A stretch of DNA of 64,000 nucleotides. It comes from Pseudomonas fluorescens. GTDB taxonomy: Bacteria; Pseudomonadota; Gammaproteobacteria; Pseudomonadales; Pseudomonadaceae. The DNA lies in contig NZ_CABVHU010000004.1 in the NCBI RefSeq assembly GCF_902497855.1, forward strand, positions 328,970 through 392,969, read 5' to 3'. The notes under the pieces were generated by a model. It was not told the DNA's origin. It searched no databases and saw only the letters and a list, made by a program, of their open reading frames with translations. The position numbers and the translations under genes were made by a program. Shown one piece after another: positions 45,374 through 54,199 of the stretch. The first letter of the stretch is position 1. The number at the start of each line of letters is the position of its first letter.

Positions 45374-46315
45374 ATGCGCAAGATACCCCCGTTGAATTCC
45401 GTGCGAGCCTTCGAGGCTGTGGCACGTCACCAGAGTTTTTCCGCTGCGGCGAACGAGCTCTCCGTCACGGTCGCCGCGGTCAGCCATCAAGTCCGGCAAC
45501 TGGAAGACGGATTGGGACAAAAGCTCCTGGAACGGGGCCGCACGGTGACCCTCACCGGCGCAGGCAAAGCCATCTACCCGCTGTTGCGCGACGGCTTCGA
45601 CCAGATTGCCCAGGCGTTTGCCCAGCTGGGTGCGCCAAAGGCGGGTGATGCCATTCAGGTGTCCACCACGCGTGCGTTCGCCGAGCGCTGGCTGATGCCG
45701 CGCCTGGCCAGGTTCAATGCGGTCTATCCGAACATAATGGTGTCGATTCATGCCTCGGAGAAAGTCGTGGACCTGCGCGAGGAGACCGTCGACCTGGCGA
45801 TTCGCTACGGTCCCAACGATGCCGACGGGCGCGGGCCAGAATTGTTCGAGGACAGGTACGTCGCGGTAGCGGCCAACAGCATCTGTCCGGCCGGGCGCAC
45901 CCCGACGATCGACGACTTCCACAACCGCTCGCTGCTGGCATTCAAATGGAAGAATCAGGCGCTGCAAGCACCGTCATGGTCAACCTGGCTGGCCCGGGTC
46001 GAACACGATAGCTCGCGGGATTTGCGCACCTCCTGGTACAGCGAGGAAACCCTGGCGCTGCATGCCGTCGAGCAGGGGCTGGGGCCGTTGCTGTGCAGCA
46101 ATGTGCTGATCGACGACGAGCTTCGCAGCGGACGAATGCGTCGAGTGGAAGGGCCGAGCTTGCCCGGGTTCACTTACCATCTGATCGAAGACACAAGGTC
46201 GGTTCCACGCCGCAGCCTTGCGCTGTTCAGGGACTGGTTGCTGGACGAGGCCAGGTCATTCCGGGAGAACACCCTGGATGACCTGGCCGGACAGCAGATA
46301 GCGCTTACCTCCTGA
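45374..46315 (+). CDS. LysR-family regulator, GcvA-like
   Basis: The 313-residue protein starts at ATG 45374 with the GcvA-type N-terminus MRKIPPLNSVRAFEAVARHQSFSAAANELSVTVAAVSHQV. Its effector domain includes TTRAFAERWLMPRL and DLAIRYG. The target is unclear: it lies 51 nt after the DUF1989 gene on the same strand and is convergent with azoR. Confidence 0.88.
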   Translation: MRKIPPLNSVRAFEAVARHQSFSAAANELSVTVAAVSHQVRQLEDGLGQKLLERGRTVTLTGAGKAIYPLLRDGFDQIAQAFAQLGAPKAGDAIQVSTTRAFAERWLMPRLARFNAVYPNIMVSIHASEKVVDLREETVDLAIRYGPNDADGRGPELFEDRYVAVAANSICPAGRTPTIDDFHNRSLLAFKWKNQALQAPSWSTWLARVEHDSSRDLRTSWYSEETLALHAVEQGLGPLLCSNVLIDDELRSGRMRRVEGPSLPGFTYHLIEDTRSVPRRSLALFRDWLLDEARSFRENTLDDLAGQQIALTS

Positions 46316-46369
46316 CACCGGCTGCGCGCAGGCTCCTTGTCTCGAGGTTGACGCTGGCAAACAGGGCGG

Positions 46370-47038
46370 TCAAACCAGCGAAAACCGGGTTTGTCGGGCT
46401 TCGATCATTTGCCTGGCCAGGACCGGGACGGCATCGAAAGCGTCGGCGATCGAGGCTTCGTGGCGCGCGTCGCCAAATTCCTGGTAATCGATGGCGATGA
46501 CATGGGTCTCGTTGACGCCCAGGTAGTGGGCGCAGGTCTGGATGTGGGGGTCCAGGTGGTTCATCTTTTCCCGAGCGCCGCCTGGGCCAAAGCCGAACTC
46601 GCCCCGGGAAGATAAAACGACCAGCTTCTTGCCGCTCAGGACCGGTTCCAACGGATAGTCACCCCGGCCCAGATCAAAGGTGAACGTCTTGCCGATGCGA
46701 ATCACTTTGTCGAACCAGGATTTGAGCGCGGCCGGCATGCCGTAGTTGTACATCGGGGTACCGATCACGATGACGTCGGCGCGCTCGATCTCATCGATCA
46801 GTTGATCCGAGAGCCGCAGCTCCTCGCGTTTTTCGGCGGTCATGTGTTCTTCGGGGGTAAAGACCGCGGCGATCCACTCCTGGGTCACGAAGGGCGGAGG
46901 GTTGAGCCCGACGTCGCGAACAATGACGTGTGTCCGGTGATCGCGCTCAACCCAGGCCTCGACGAATGCCCGGGACAATTTACGGCTCAGGGAACGATCG
47001 GTTCGTGCGCTGGCATCGATATGAAGAAGGGTGGTCAT
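46370..47038 (-). CDS. azoR: FMN-dependent NAD(P)H azoreductase/quinone reductase
   Basis: The 222-residue flavodoxin-fold enzyme starts MTTLLHIDASARTDRSLSRKL at 47038; the longer frame is rejected. The FMN phosphate-binding DASARTDRS segment, PMYNYGMPAALKSWFDKV and SSRGEFG match AzoR. The family reduces quinones and azo dyes with two electrons and helps against thiol or oxidative stress. Confidence 0.85.
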   Translation of the reverse strand: MTTLLHIDASARTDRSLSRKLSRAFVEAWVERDHRTHVIVRDVGLNPPPFVTQEWIAAVFTPEEHMTAEKREELRLSDQLIDEIERADVIVIGTPMYNYGMPAALKSWFDKVIRIGKTFTFDLGRGDYPLEPVLSGKKLVVLSSRGEFGFGPGGAREKMNHLDPHIQTCAHYLGVNETHVIAIDYQEFGDARHEASIADAFDAVPVLARQMIEARQTRFSLV

Positions 47039-47199
47039 GTGCAGATTCCTGTTAGGCCCGAGGCCCGGTTGCCTCGGTGACTGCAACAAGTTGGCCACGA
47101 CCCTGGAGGGTCCGGCTATTGACATTTATTTGAGCGGCGTCAAATAAAACTCAACGAGCGAGTTTGATTTGCCGAGTCGGGTTCAATCCTCTGTGCCCC

Positions 47200-47305
47200 C
47201 TGTAGGAGCTGGCTTGTCGGATCGCCGCACCGCAGCGAAAGCGGCAGATCAGTCAATATATTTATGTCTGAACGATCGCTTTCGCTGGCGAGCCAGCTCC
47301 TACAG
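47200..47305. repeat. REP doublet upstream of the NCS1 permease
   Basis: CTGTAGGAGCTGGCTTG at the left is matched by CTGGCGAGCCAGCTCCTACAG at the right, enclosing a 60-bp spacer. It occupies part of the 425-bp gap 47039-47463, which otherwise holds only promoter-like AT-rich sequence and an inverted repeat. Confidence 0.85.
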
Positions 47306-47370
47306 ATGCTGCATGTTCGGGGTGAACTGCGCAATTAAGTAATACTTGAAGTGACAACTTTTCTAAAGAG

Positions 47371-47400
47371 CGGTTTAGTTATTATCAATTACCTAAACCG
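47371..47400. promoter_or_regulatory. Inverted repeat upstream of the NCS1 permease
   Basis: CGGTTTAG and CTAAACCG are perfect 8-bp arms separated by 14 AT-rich nucleotides, ending 63 nt before the permease ATG. The layout fits a dimeric repressor or activator site; no regulator gene is adjacent. Confidence 0.45.
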
Positions 47401-47463
47401 ACCGTTCTCGCTTTAATGACTCGGGGCGATTCACGGGGTCGCCGGTCAGCGAGGAAAACAATA

Positions 47464-48894
47464 ATGTCTATGCGTCGCAAGTCTGAAAAAAGTTTAATCA
47501 ACGAGGCCAACTATGATGCCCTGGGCATTGAGCCGGTGCCCGATAGCCAACGCACTTCAACGCCGCTGGACCAGTTCTGGATCTGGGCCGGCGCGAATGT
47601 GGCGCCGATCAACTGGGTGCTGGGAGCAATCGGTATCCAATTGGGTTTGAGCCTGATTGAAACCCTGCTGGTGATCGTGGTCGGCAACCTGCTGGGCGCC
47701 GCCTTGTTCGGCGCCGTCTGCATCATGGGGCACCGTACGGGCGTGCCGCAGATGGTGCTGTCCCGGCTGGCGTTCGGCCGCCGCGGTGCCTACCTGCCGA
47801 CGATCATGCAGGTGCTGATGCCCATGGGCTGGGTGGCCACCAACACCTGGATCGTCCTGGACCTTGCGGTCGCCGCCCTGGACAGAATCGGCATCAGCGG
47901 CGGCATGGAGCTCAAGTACGGCATCGCGTTGATCGTCATGCTGCTCCAGGTCGGCATCGCCGCCTGGGGCTTCAACGCCATCAAGTGCTTCGAGCGCTAC
48001 ACCATGCCGGTGATCCTGCTGATCATGGTGGTGATGACCGTGCTGGCGTTTACCCACGTCGATATCCAGTGGCAGGCCTCGACCACCGCCGGCCTCGGCA
48101 AGCTGTCGGCCATGAGCAGCCTGATGACGGCTATCGGCATTGGCTGGGGCATTTCCTGGCTGGTGTACGCCTCGGACTACACCCGGTTCACCCAAAGCAA
48201 ACTGTCTGACGGCCAGGTGTTCCGCTCGACCTTTCTCGGCATGTTCTTGCCCACCGTCTGGCTGGCCTTTCTCGGTGCGGCGATCGCCTCGGCCGGCGCG
48301 GGCTCGGACCCTGCGCAACTGATCGTTGCGGTGTTTGGCACGATGGCGCTACCGGTGCTGCTGGTGCTGTTACATGGCCCGGTCGCCACTAACATCGTGG
48401 TCATCTATTCGGCGGCACTGGCCACATTGTCGCTGGACCTGCGAGTGCCACGCTGGATGGTGTCGACGGTCTCGGGGGTGGTGGCGCTGTTCATGCTCTA
48501 TCTGTTCCTGCAATCGGGCGAGTTCGTGCACGCCTTTGAAAACCTGATGGTGTTTTTCGTGGTGTGGATCAGCCCCTGGGCCGGCATCACCCTGGTGGAC
48601 TTTTTCCTGATTCGCCGTGGCCAGGTCGATCTGCAGTCGCTGTATTGCCATCACACGGACAGTGCCTGCACGGATATTAACTGGAGAGGAGTATTTGCCC
48701 TTGCAACAGGCGTACTGGCGGCATGGTTATTTCAAGTGGGCACCATTAAATCGCTACAAGGCCCCTTTGCAATGGCACTTGGCGGGATTGACTTGTCCTG
48801 GCTGGCCGGGTTTGGTGTGGGCGGTGGGATTTACTACTGCTTGCACCGTTCACGGCGAACGGAAGTTGTTCGCTCATCACTTGTAGCCAAGTAA
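47464..48894 (+). CDS. NCS1-family permease (cytosine/purine/allantoin/hydantoin type)
   Basis: The 476-residue membrane protein has 12 hydrophobic helices. NCS1 features include DQFWIWAGANVAPINWVLGA, MGHRTGVPQMVLSRLAFGRRG and DYTRFTQ. ATG 47464 follows GAGGAAAACAATA. The family imports nucleobases and related small nitrogen heterocycles with H+ or Na+. Its position two genes before a creatininase suggests creatinine or a hydantoin as substrate; this is an inference. Confidence 0.87.
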   Translation: MSMRRKSEKSLINEANYDALGIEPVPDSQRTSTPLDQFWIWAGANVAPINWVLGAIGIQLGLSLIETLLVIVVGNLLGAALFGAVCIMGHRTGVPQMVLSRLAFGRRGAYLPTIMQVLMPMGWVATNTWIVLDLAVAALDRIGISGGMELKYGIALIVMLLQVGIAAWGFNAIKCFERYTMPVILLIMVVMTVLAFTHVDIQWQASTTAGLGKLSAMSSLMTAIGIGWGISWLVYASDYTRFTQSKLSDGQVFRSTFLGMFLPTVWLAFLGAAIASAGAGSDPAQLIVAVFGTMALPVLLVLLHGPVATNIVVIYSAALATLSLDLRVPRWMVSTVSGVVALFMLYLFLQSGEFVHAFENLMVFFVVWISPWAGITLVDFFLIRRGQVDLQSLYCHHTDSACTDINWRGVFALATGVLAAWLFQVGTIKSLQGPFAMALGGIDLSWLAGFGVGGGIYYCLHRSRRTEVVRSSLVAK

Positions 48895-48941
48895 TTGTCA
48901 GCGTTGTGTAACCATTAAATGATTGAAGAGGTAAGTACCCC

Positions 48942-49493
48942 ATGTTTCATCTTGAACAAACCAATGTACTGACGGCGTTGAATGCCGGAGCCGAAGTCGA
49001 TGCGTTCCTTGGTAACGTCGTGGAGATCGCGATCGTGACCCGTGATCACCAGCGCACCATGGACGGATTGCTCAAGCTGGGGATCGGCCCATGGCGGGTC
49101 TACACCTTCAGTCCGCACAACACCGACAACCAGACTTACCATGGCGAACCCGCCGAATTCGTCCTGAAAGTCTGCTTCGCCCAGTCCGGCAACATGGTCT
49201 GGGAGTTGATGGAGCCGGTTTCCGGGCCGACGATTTTCGCCGATTTCCTTGAGCGACACGGCGAAGGCATCCAGCACGTCGCCTACGACTGCAACAACAT
49301 CCCGTTCGAAGATCGCATCGCTGAACTGACCCGTCGCGGCTTCAAGTGCGTGCAGTCGGGTTCCTGGATGGGCGTGAATCATTTCGCGTTCTTCGGCACC
49401 GAGGCGGATACCACCACCGTCTTTGAAACCTATGCGTTTCCTGCCGATTGGGATTACCCGGAACCCGAGTCCTGGTATCCGCCGCGAGCCTAG
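48942..49493 (+). CDS. VOC-superfamily (glyoxalase/epimerase-like) protein
   Basis: The 183-residue protein has two beta-alpha-beta-beta-beta modules: VVEIAIVTRDHQRTMDGLLKLGIGPWRVYTF, then HVAYDCNNIPFEDRIAELTRRGFKCVQSG. Metal-ligand candidates are His in the GIQHVAYDC region and Glu in WELMEP and FETYAF. Methylmalonyl-CoA epimerase and some lactam isomerases share this fold. It sits between the NCS1 permease (47 nt) and the creatininase (75 nt). A role such as isomerising or racemising the imported lactam is possible but unproven. Confidence 0.75.
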   Translation: MFHLEQTNVLTALNAGAEVDAFLGNVVEIAIVTRDHQRTMDGLLKLGIGPWRVYTFSPHNTDNQTYHGEPAEFVLKVCFAQSGNMVWELMEPVSGPTIFADFLERHGEGIQHVAYDCNNIPFEDRIAELTRRGFKCVQSGSWMGVNHFAFFGTEADTTTVFETYAFPADWDYPEPESWYPPRA

Positions 49494-49568
49494 TCAACGC
49501 GGCCTCGTCTCGGCGCTGATGGCGCTGAGACGCTGGACGTCTGGAACCGAGATCGGGAGTACTGCCTC

Positions 49569-50339
49569 ATGAATACTGTACGGATGGATAATCTCAGCTG
49601 GGTCGACTACGAGCGCCAAGTGCAAGCAGGCGCCGTGGTCTTTCTGCCCATCGGAGCGACTGAACAGCACGGCCCGCATTTGCCTCTGGGTACGGATGCC
49701 TTGCTGGCCAGCGCCATCAGTGAAGATGTGGCCAGGGTCATCGACGGCGTCGTCGCCCCGGCGTTGGCCTATGGCTACAAGTCCCAGCCCAGATGCGGAG
49801 GAGGGCAGCACTTCTGCGGCACCACCAGCGTGGATGGCGCCACCCTGATCGCCATGGTCCGCGACGCCGTACGCGAATTCCATCGCCATGGCGTGAAGCG
49901 CCTGGTGCTGGTGATCGGTCATTATGAAAACCAATGGTTCGTCACCGAGGGCATCGACCTGGCCCTGCGCGATATCGGCCCGGATGCCAGACTGCAAGTC
50001 ATGCGCCTCGAGCACTGGGAGTTTGTCCGATCACAGACCCTCGACAGGATCTTCCCGGACGGCTTTCCCGGCATCGCGCTGGAACATGCCGCCGTCATCG
50101 AGACCTCGATGATGCTGCACTACCATCCGCATCTGGTGGCGCTGGACCAGATCCCGGACCACGGGCCAGCGCAATTTCCGGTTTACGATATGTACCCGAC
50201 GCGAACCGAATGGGTGCCGGAAAGCGGCGTGCTGTCATCGGCCCGGGGCTCCAGCGCCGACAAGGGCAAATGGCTGGTGGAGGATGTCATCGGCGGGATC
50301 GTCCAGGCGGTACGGTTTGAGTTCGGACTCGAGCCGTAG
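49569..50339 (+). CDS. crnA: Creatininase (creatinine amidohydrolase)
   Basis: The 256-residue protein has the metal-binding motifs of the creatininase family: GATEQHGPHLPLGTD, GYKSQPRCGGGQHFCGTTSVDGATL, GHYENQWFVTEGIDLALR and EHAAVIETSMML. The YGYKSQ-GGG-HF-GTTS-DGATL block and GHYEN resemble true P. putida creatininase rather than the mycofactocin or FAPy-hydrolase branches. It would open creatinine to creatine. No creatinase gene lies in the window. Confidence 0.8.
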   Translation: MNTVRMDNLSWVDYERQVQAGAVVFLPIGATEQHGPHLPLGTDALLASAISEDVARVIDGVVAPALAYGYKSQPRCGGGQHFCGTTSVDGATLIAMVRDAVREFHRHGVKRLVLVIGHYENQWFVTEGIDLALRDIGPDARLQVMRLEHWEFVRSQTLDRIFPDGFPGIALEHAAVIETSMMLHYHPHLVALDQIPDHGPAQFPVYDMYPTRTEWVPESGVLSSARGSSADKGKWLVEDVIGGIVQAVRFEFGLEP

Positions 50340-50452
50340 GGAGATATCGGGTATTGGCACAAGCCTGGTGGCGATGACTGCCTCCAGGCATCGGTGCAGC
50401 AATTCCATCGCCGCCGAGCGGCCGTATCGCCGAGCATCGAGACAGCCTATAC

Positions 50453-50482
50453 TTCATTTGACTGAAAAAATAATTCATTTGA
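50453..50482 (+). promoter_or_regulatory. Direct repeats upstream of the toxin-antitoxin operon
   Basis: TTCATTTGA occurs at 50453 and 50474, exactly 21 bp (two helical turns) apart. Each copy has TTCA-N2/6-TGAA dyad character. It ends 11 nt before the antitoxin ATG, a typical place for autorepression by the antitoxin. Confidence 0.45.
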
Positions 50483-50493
50483 ATGGAGTGCTC

Positions 50494-50970
50494 ATGAACG
50501 CTTCGACCGCTACTCGGCGTCCGGCAGCAAAGAAGGATGAATCCAGTGAAATCGGGATCGCTGCGTTTTGGCGTTTCAGTTTCAATCGAGAACTGCTCAA
50601 GGACTCGGAGCGCTTGCAGCAGATCAAGATGGGTTTTCCAGCGTCTCTGGTCCAGGCTCTGCGCCAGACCTTCGACCTGCAGGAGCGCAGTGTTGAAACG
50701 CTGCTCAATGCCTCGATCTCTACGCTCGAAAGGCGTCGGCGTGAGCAAAAAAACCTGGATTCTGTCGCTTCCGAGCGTATTGATCGCATTGCCACGGTCT
50801 CTCATCTGGCCGAAGAGGTGTTCGAGGATAAAGCCAACGCTGCGCACTGGATGTCGATGCCGAACAAAGCGCTCGGCGGCACTGCCCCGATCATGCTCTG
50901 CGAAACCGAGATCGGTGCCAGGCAGGTTCGGCGTGTGCTTCATGCCCTGGAGTGGGGCGGCGCGGCCTGA
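50494..50970 (+). CDS. Xre/MbcA/ParS-type antitoxin (DUF2384)
   Basis: The 158-residue protein starts at ATG 50494 behind GGAG. The N-terminal helical part (LVQALRQTFDLQERSVETLLNASISTLERRRR) is an Xre-like HTH. The C-terminal DUF2384 part (LAEEVFEDKANAAHWMSMPNKALGGTAPIML, then GARQVRRVLHALEWG) is the toxin-binding domain. It neutralises the RES toxin encoded next and probably represses the operon. Confidence 0.88.
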   Translation: MNASTATRRPAAKKDESSEIGIAAFWRFSFNRELLKDSERLQQIKMGFPASLVQALRQTFDLQERSVETLLNASISTLERRRREQKNLDSVASERIDRIATVSHLAEEVFEDKANAAHWMSMPNKALGGTAPIMLCETEIGARQVRRVLHALEWGGAA

Positions 50971-51428
50971 TGCGGGCCTGGCGCATCGCGAAGGCGAAAC
51001 GTGCGACCGATCTTTCGGGTATGGGGGCCGCTATCGAGGGAGGGCGCTGGAATGATCAGGATGTACCCGCCGTCTACATGGGACTGACGCCGGCAATCTG
51101 CTGTCTGGAAACCTTCGTCCACGCCGGGGGTGAACCGACATTCCCGATGAAGATCACCTGCTTCGAACTGCCCGACGATCCCGCGCTGTTTTTGCAGCCG
51201 GATCCGACGACGTTGCCGGAGGGTTGGGCGAGCCTTCCCGCCGACCGCCCAAGCATGGATTTCGGTACCGCCTGGCTGAGGGCGAACACGCACTTGGGCC
51301 TGTTCGTTCCTTCTGCCGTGCTGGCTCTGGAACGCAATGTGGTGATCAACCCCCATCACCCGGCGGTGAATGAGATCAAAGTGGTCGAGGTGTACGATTT
51401 CATGTACGACCCCCGCATGTTCACTTGA
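50970..51428 (+). CDS. RES-domain toxin (NAD+-depleting)
   Basis: The 152-residue protein begins at ATG 50970, which shares one base with the antitoxin stop (TGATG). The conserved RES residues are present: Arg26 in EGGRWND, Glu47 in CLETFVHAGG and a late Ser in FVPSAVLALE. RES toxins degrade NAD+ and stop growth unless bound by their Xre antitoxin. Its 3' end overlaps the convergent PfpI fragment by 8 nt. Confidence 0.88.
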   Translation: MRAWRIAKAKRATDLSGMGAAIEGGRWNDQDVPAVYMGLTPAICCLETFVHAGGEPTFPMKITCFELPDDPALFLQPDPTTLPEGWASLPADRPSMDFGTAWLRANTHLGLFVPSAVLALERNVVINPHHPAVNEIKVVEVYDFMYDPRMFT

Positions 51429-51792
51429 GCCGCTCAAGTATCGCCTTGCCCACGTCCAACGCCGAGGCAGGGTTTTGCCCGGTCACCAGTTCGCGGTCGA
51501 CGACCACGTGTGAGGTCCAGGGTGAGGTGTTGCTGCTGTAGATGCCTCCGGCTTGTTCCAGGGCGGTTTGCGGATAGAACTTCATCGCGCCGCCATTCAA
51601 TAACCCCTTGGCCAGTTCTTCTTCCTGATTGCTGATGACCGTGAATGTATAGCCGGCGTAAGTCCAGCCGCGGGGCGAGGCCTTGTCACCGGTTTCCAGT
51701 CTGATCGACTTCCTTGTCCGAGAGGTGGTGGACCAGGCCTGAGCTCGGACGCCATGCGCTTCCGCTTGTTCCCAGTATGGAATTGGTTTCAC
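51421..51792 (-). pseudogene. DJ-1/PfpI-family protein, C-terminal remnant
   Basis: The 123-residue frame corresponds to the last part of a type 1 glutamine-amidotransferase-like (DJ-1/PfpI/Hsp31) protein of about 230 residues. It contains YTFTVISNQEEELA, SSNTSPWTSHVVVDRELVTGQNPASALDVG. The N-terminal half, with the catalytic Cys nucleophile and Glu, is missing. The first 40 residues do not look like the family, so the gene is a decayed fragment, perhaps fused to unrelated sequence. Confidence 0.7.
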
Positions 51793-51882
51793 AAGTTAAA
51801 TGAACGTTTGCCTGCTTATTGCCGCCTTTCACCATGGAGCGCTTGTGATATTTTTTCACTAATCAATGAGTGGGAGTCAGAC

Positions 51883-52575
51883 GTGGATAACAGAGCAGGC
51901 GAGATGCAGGTATTTGTACGGGTCGTTGACGCCGGCAGCTTTTCGCAAGCAGCGCGGCAGATGCTGATGACACCTTCAACGGTCAGCAAACTGATCGTTC
52001 GACTGGAACTGCGCCTGGGTGTTCGTCTGCTTGAGCGCTCGACACGCAAGCTGTCGCTGACTGATGAAGGACGCATCTACTACGAACGCAGTAATGCCTT
52101 GCTGACTGAACTCGACGATGTCGAAAGGGTGTTGGCCCAAGGCGCTCAGAAAGCACGCGGAACCGTACGCATCAATGCCTCGGTCGCCTTTGGCACCCTG
52201 GCGATCGAACCTAATTTGCCGGCCTTTTGGGAAGCCCACCCGAACATTCAGATCAACCTGTCCTTATGCGATGACATCGTTGACATGTAGAGTGGCCGCA
52301 TCGTTGATCGCATCGTGCAAGGCAACCTGCAGGCGAACAATGGCGAGACGGTGCGGCGCATGGCGATTGCCGGCGTCGGCATTGCCCGATTGGCGGACTT
52401 TCACATTGATGAGGATCTGGCCACGGGGCGCCTGGTCGAAGTGCTTGCGCAAACCGGGCATGACTGCGAGGAAGTCCATGCGCTGTATCAGGGAGGGCAG
52501 CATGTGCCCCAGCGTATCCGGACATTCCTCGACTTTATGGTGCCGCGTTTGCAGGCTTTCATGAACCGCGGGTGA
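51883..52575 (+). pseudogene. LysR-family regulator, disrupted by internal deletion and stop
   Basis: From GTG 51883 the frame gives a complete HTH (AGEMQVFVRVVDAGSFSQAARQMLMTPSTVSKLIVRLE) and the start of the effector domain, then stops at TAG 52288 after CDDIVDM. In the same frame, 52315-52575 encodes the C-terminal part of a LysR effector domain (NNGETVRRMAIAGVGIARL). About 100 residues between are absent compared with the family length of about 300. An internal deletion, with the stop near the junction, inactivated it. Confidence 0.8.
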
Positions 52576-52618
52576 ATCCGCGGCTGTCGTCAGTCCACCT
52601 AATTGGGAGGAGGGTTTC

Positions 52619-52699
52619 TCAGGGCAGACGCGCCAGCACCACGGCATGAATAAACAACAGAACTCCTGCAACCGAGAGGATGGCCGTACTAATCGGCAT
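52619..52699 (-). CDS. Possible 26-residue membrane micro-protein
   Basis: ATG 52699 to TGA 52619 encodes MPISTAILSVAGVLLFIHAV then six more residues, a single hydrophobic helix. It directly follows the GntP permease stop and is in the same frame as it: ten open codons join the permease TGA to this ATG. There is no convincing ribosome site. It may be a tiny protein, a read-through tail of the permease or chance. Confidence 0.3.
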   Translation of the reverse strand: MPISTAILSVAGVLLFIHAVVLARLP

Positions 52700-52729
52700 T
52701 AACCATGAGGTTGCCGTTTGATCTTTCGC

Positions 52730-54121
52730 TCAAACGATCCCGGTCAGGTAATACACCCCGATCACGAAAAACGCCGCCAGCACCTTGAAGATGGTCATGC
52801 CGAAAATATCCTTATAGGCCTGACGGTGGGTCAAGCCGGTGACCGCCAGCAAGGTGATGACAGCGCCGTTGTGGGGCAGGGTATCCATGCCGCCTGCGGC
52901 CATTGACGCCACGCGATGCATGACTTCCAGGGGGATGTGCGCGGCGTTGGCCGAGGCGATGAAGGTCTCGGACATGGCGGCGAGCGCAATGCTCATGCCG
53001 CCCGAGGACGACCCGGTGATACCGGCGAGCAAGTTGATGGTGATGGCCTGGTTGACCAGGGGATTGGGAATGACCTTGAGCGCCTCGACGACTGCAACGA
53101 AACCCGGCAACGCTGCGATCACCGCACCGAAGCCATATTCGGACGCGGTGTTGAGGGTCGCGAGCATCGCACCGCTGACAGCGCTACGGCTGCCTTCGGC
53201 CAGTTTGCGAGCGATGGTGCGGTAGCTGAAGATGAAGACCGTGACGATCCCGACCAGCAACGCCGCCTGCACCGACCAGATCGCAATCATCTTCGACACC
53301 TGGGTCTGGATGGGCGCCTTCAGCCCTGGCAGGTCGATCTCATAAACACTGCCATACCATTGGGGAATCCAGTGGGTGAAGGCCAGGTTCATCACACCCA
53401 CCAGCAGCAAAGGTAGCAACGCTATCAGCGGGTGGGGCAGGGCGATGTCTTGCGCAGTTTCCGGTTCATTGCGCAGATCGCTGCCGTAGCCTTCACCCGT
53501 ACGCAGGGCCTTGCGTCGTTGACGCTCGAGATAGAGCATGCCGCCGATCAGTATGAACAGCGAACCCAACACGCCCAGCCAGGGCGCGGCCCAGGACGTG
53601 GTGCCGAAAAACGTAGTGGGGATGATGTTCTGGATCTGCGGCGACCCGGGCATCGCATCCATCGTGAAGGTGAATGCCCCCAGCGCAATGGTCGCGGGCA
53701 TCAGTCGCTTGGGAATGTCGCTTTGACGGAACATTTCCGCCGCGAACGGGTAAACCGCAAACACCACCACAAACAGCGAGACGCCGCCATAGGTGAGCAG
53801 CGCGCAGACCAGCACGATGACCAGCATGGCCTGGCTGCTGCCCAGCAGGTGAATGACCGACTTGACGATAGAGCGGGAAAAACCGGACAGCTCGATCAAT
53901 TTGCCAAACACCGCTCCCAGCAAAAACACCGGAAAGTAGAGCTTGATGAAACCGACCATCTTGTCCATGAAAATATCACTGAACGCCGGGGCTACCGCGC
54001 TGGGGTCAGTGAGCAGAACGGCAGCGAGTGCAGCGAGTGGCGCGAAGATAATGACGCTGTATCCCCGGTAAGCGGCGAGCATTAACGCGAACAACGCCAT
54101 CAAGGCGATGATGACACTCAT
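52730..54121 (-). CDS. GntP-family permease
   Basis: The 463-residue membrane protein starts at ATG 54121 (MSVIIALMALFALML); the longer upstream frame is rejected. It has about 12 hydrophobic helices with GntP features FGKLIELSGFSRSI, FTMDAMPGSPQIQNIIPTTFF and LPHNGAVITLLAVTGLTHRQAYKDI. The family imports gluconate and other hydroxy-acids with H+. Pairing with a HisD-like dehydrogenase suggests the substrate is an acidic or sulfonated polyol. Confidence 0.85.
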   Translation of the reverse strand: MSVIIALMALFALMLAAYRGYSVIIFAPLAALAAVLLTDPSAVAPAFSDIFMDKMVGFIKLYFPVFLLGAVFGKLIELSGFSRSIVKSVIHLLGSSQAMLVIVLVCALLTYGGVSLFVVVFAVYPFAAEMFRQSDIPKRLMPATIALGAFTFTMDAMPGSPQIQNIIPTTFFGTTSWAAPWLGVLGSLFILIGGMLYLERQRRKALRTGEGYGSDLRNEPETAQDIALPHPLIALLPLLLVGVMNLAFTHWIPQWYGSVYEIDLPGLKAPIQTQVSKMIAIWSVQAALLVGIVTVFIFSYRTIARKLAEGSRSAVSGAMLATLNTASEYGFGAVIAALPGFVAVVEALKVIPNPLVNQAITINLLAGITGSSSGGMSIALAAMSETFIASANAAHIPLEVMHRVASMAAGGMDTLPHNGAVITLLAVTGLTHRQAYKDIFGMTIFKVLAAFFVIGVYYLTGIV

Positions 54122-54199
54122 GGGATGTCCTTCGAGGCTGGGCCTGCAGCGCAGAGAGGCGAATGACAGGCTGCGCAGTGGCTGTGATTTTTTGTTGTC

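Noticed and set aside
51883..52575. Programmed read-through of the TAG in the LysR gene
   Set aside because: About 100 residues are missing around the stop, which indicates deletion rather than recoding.
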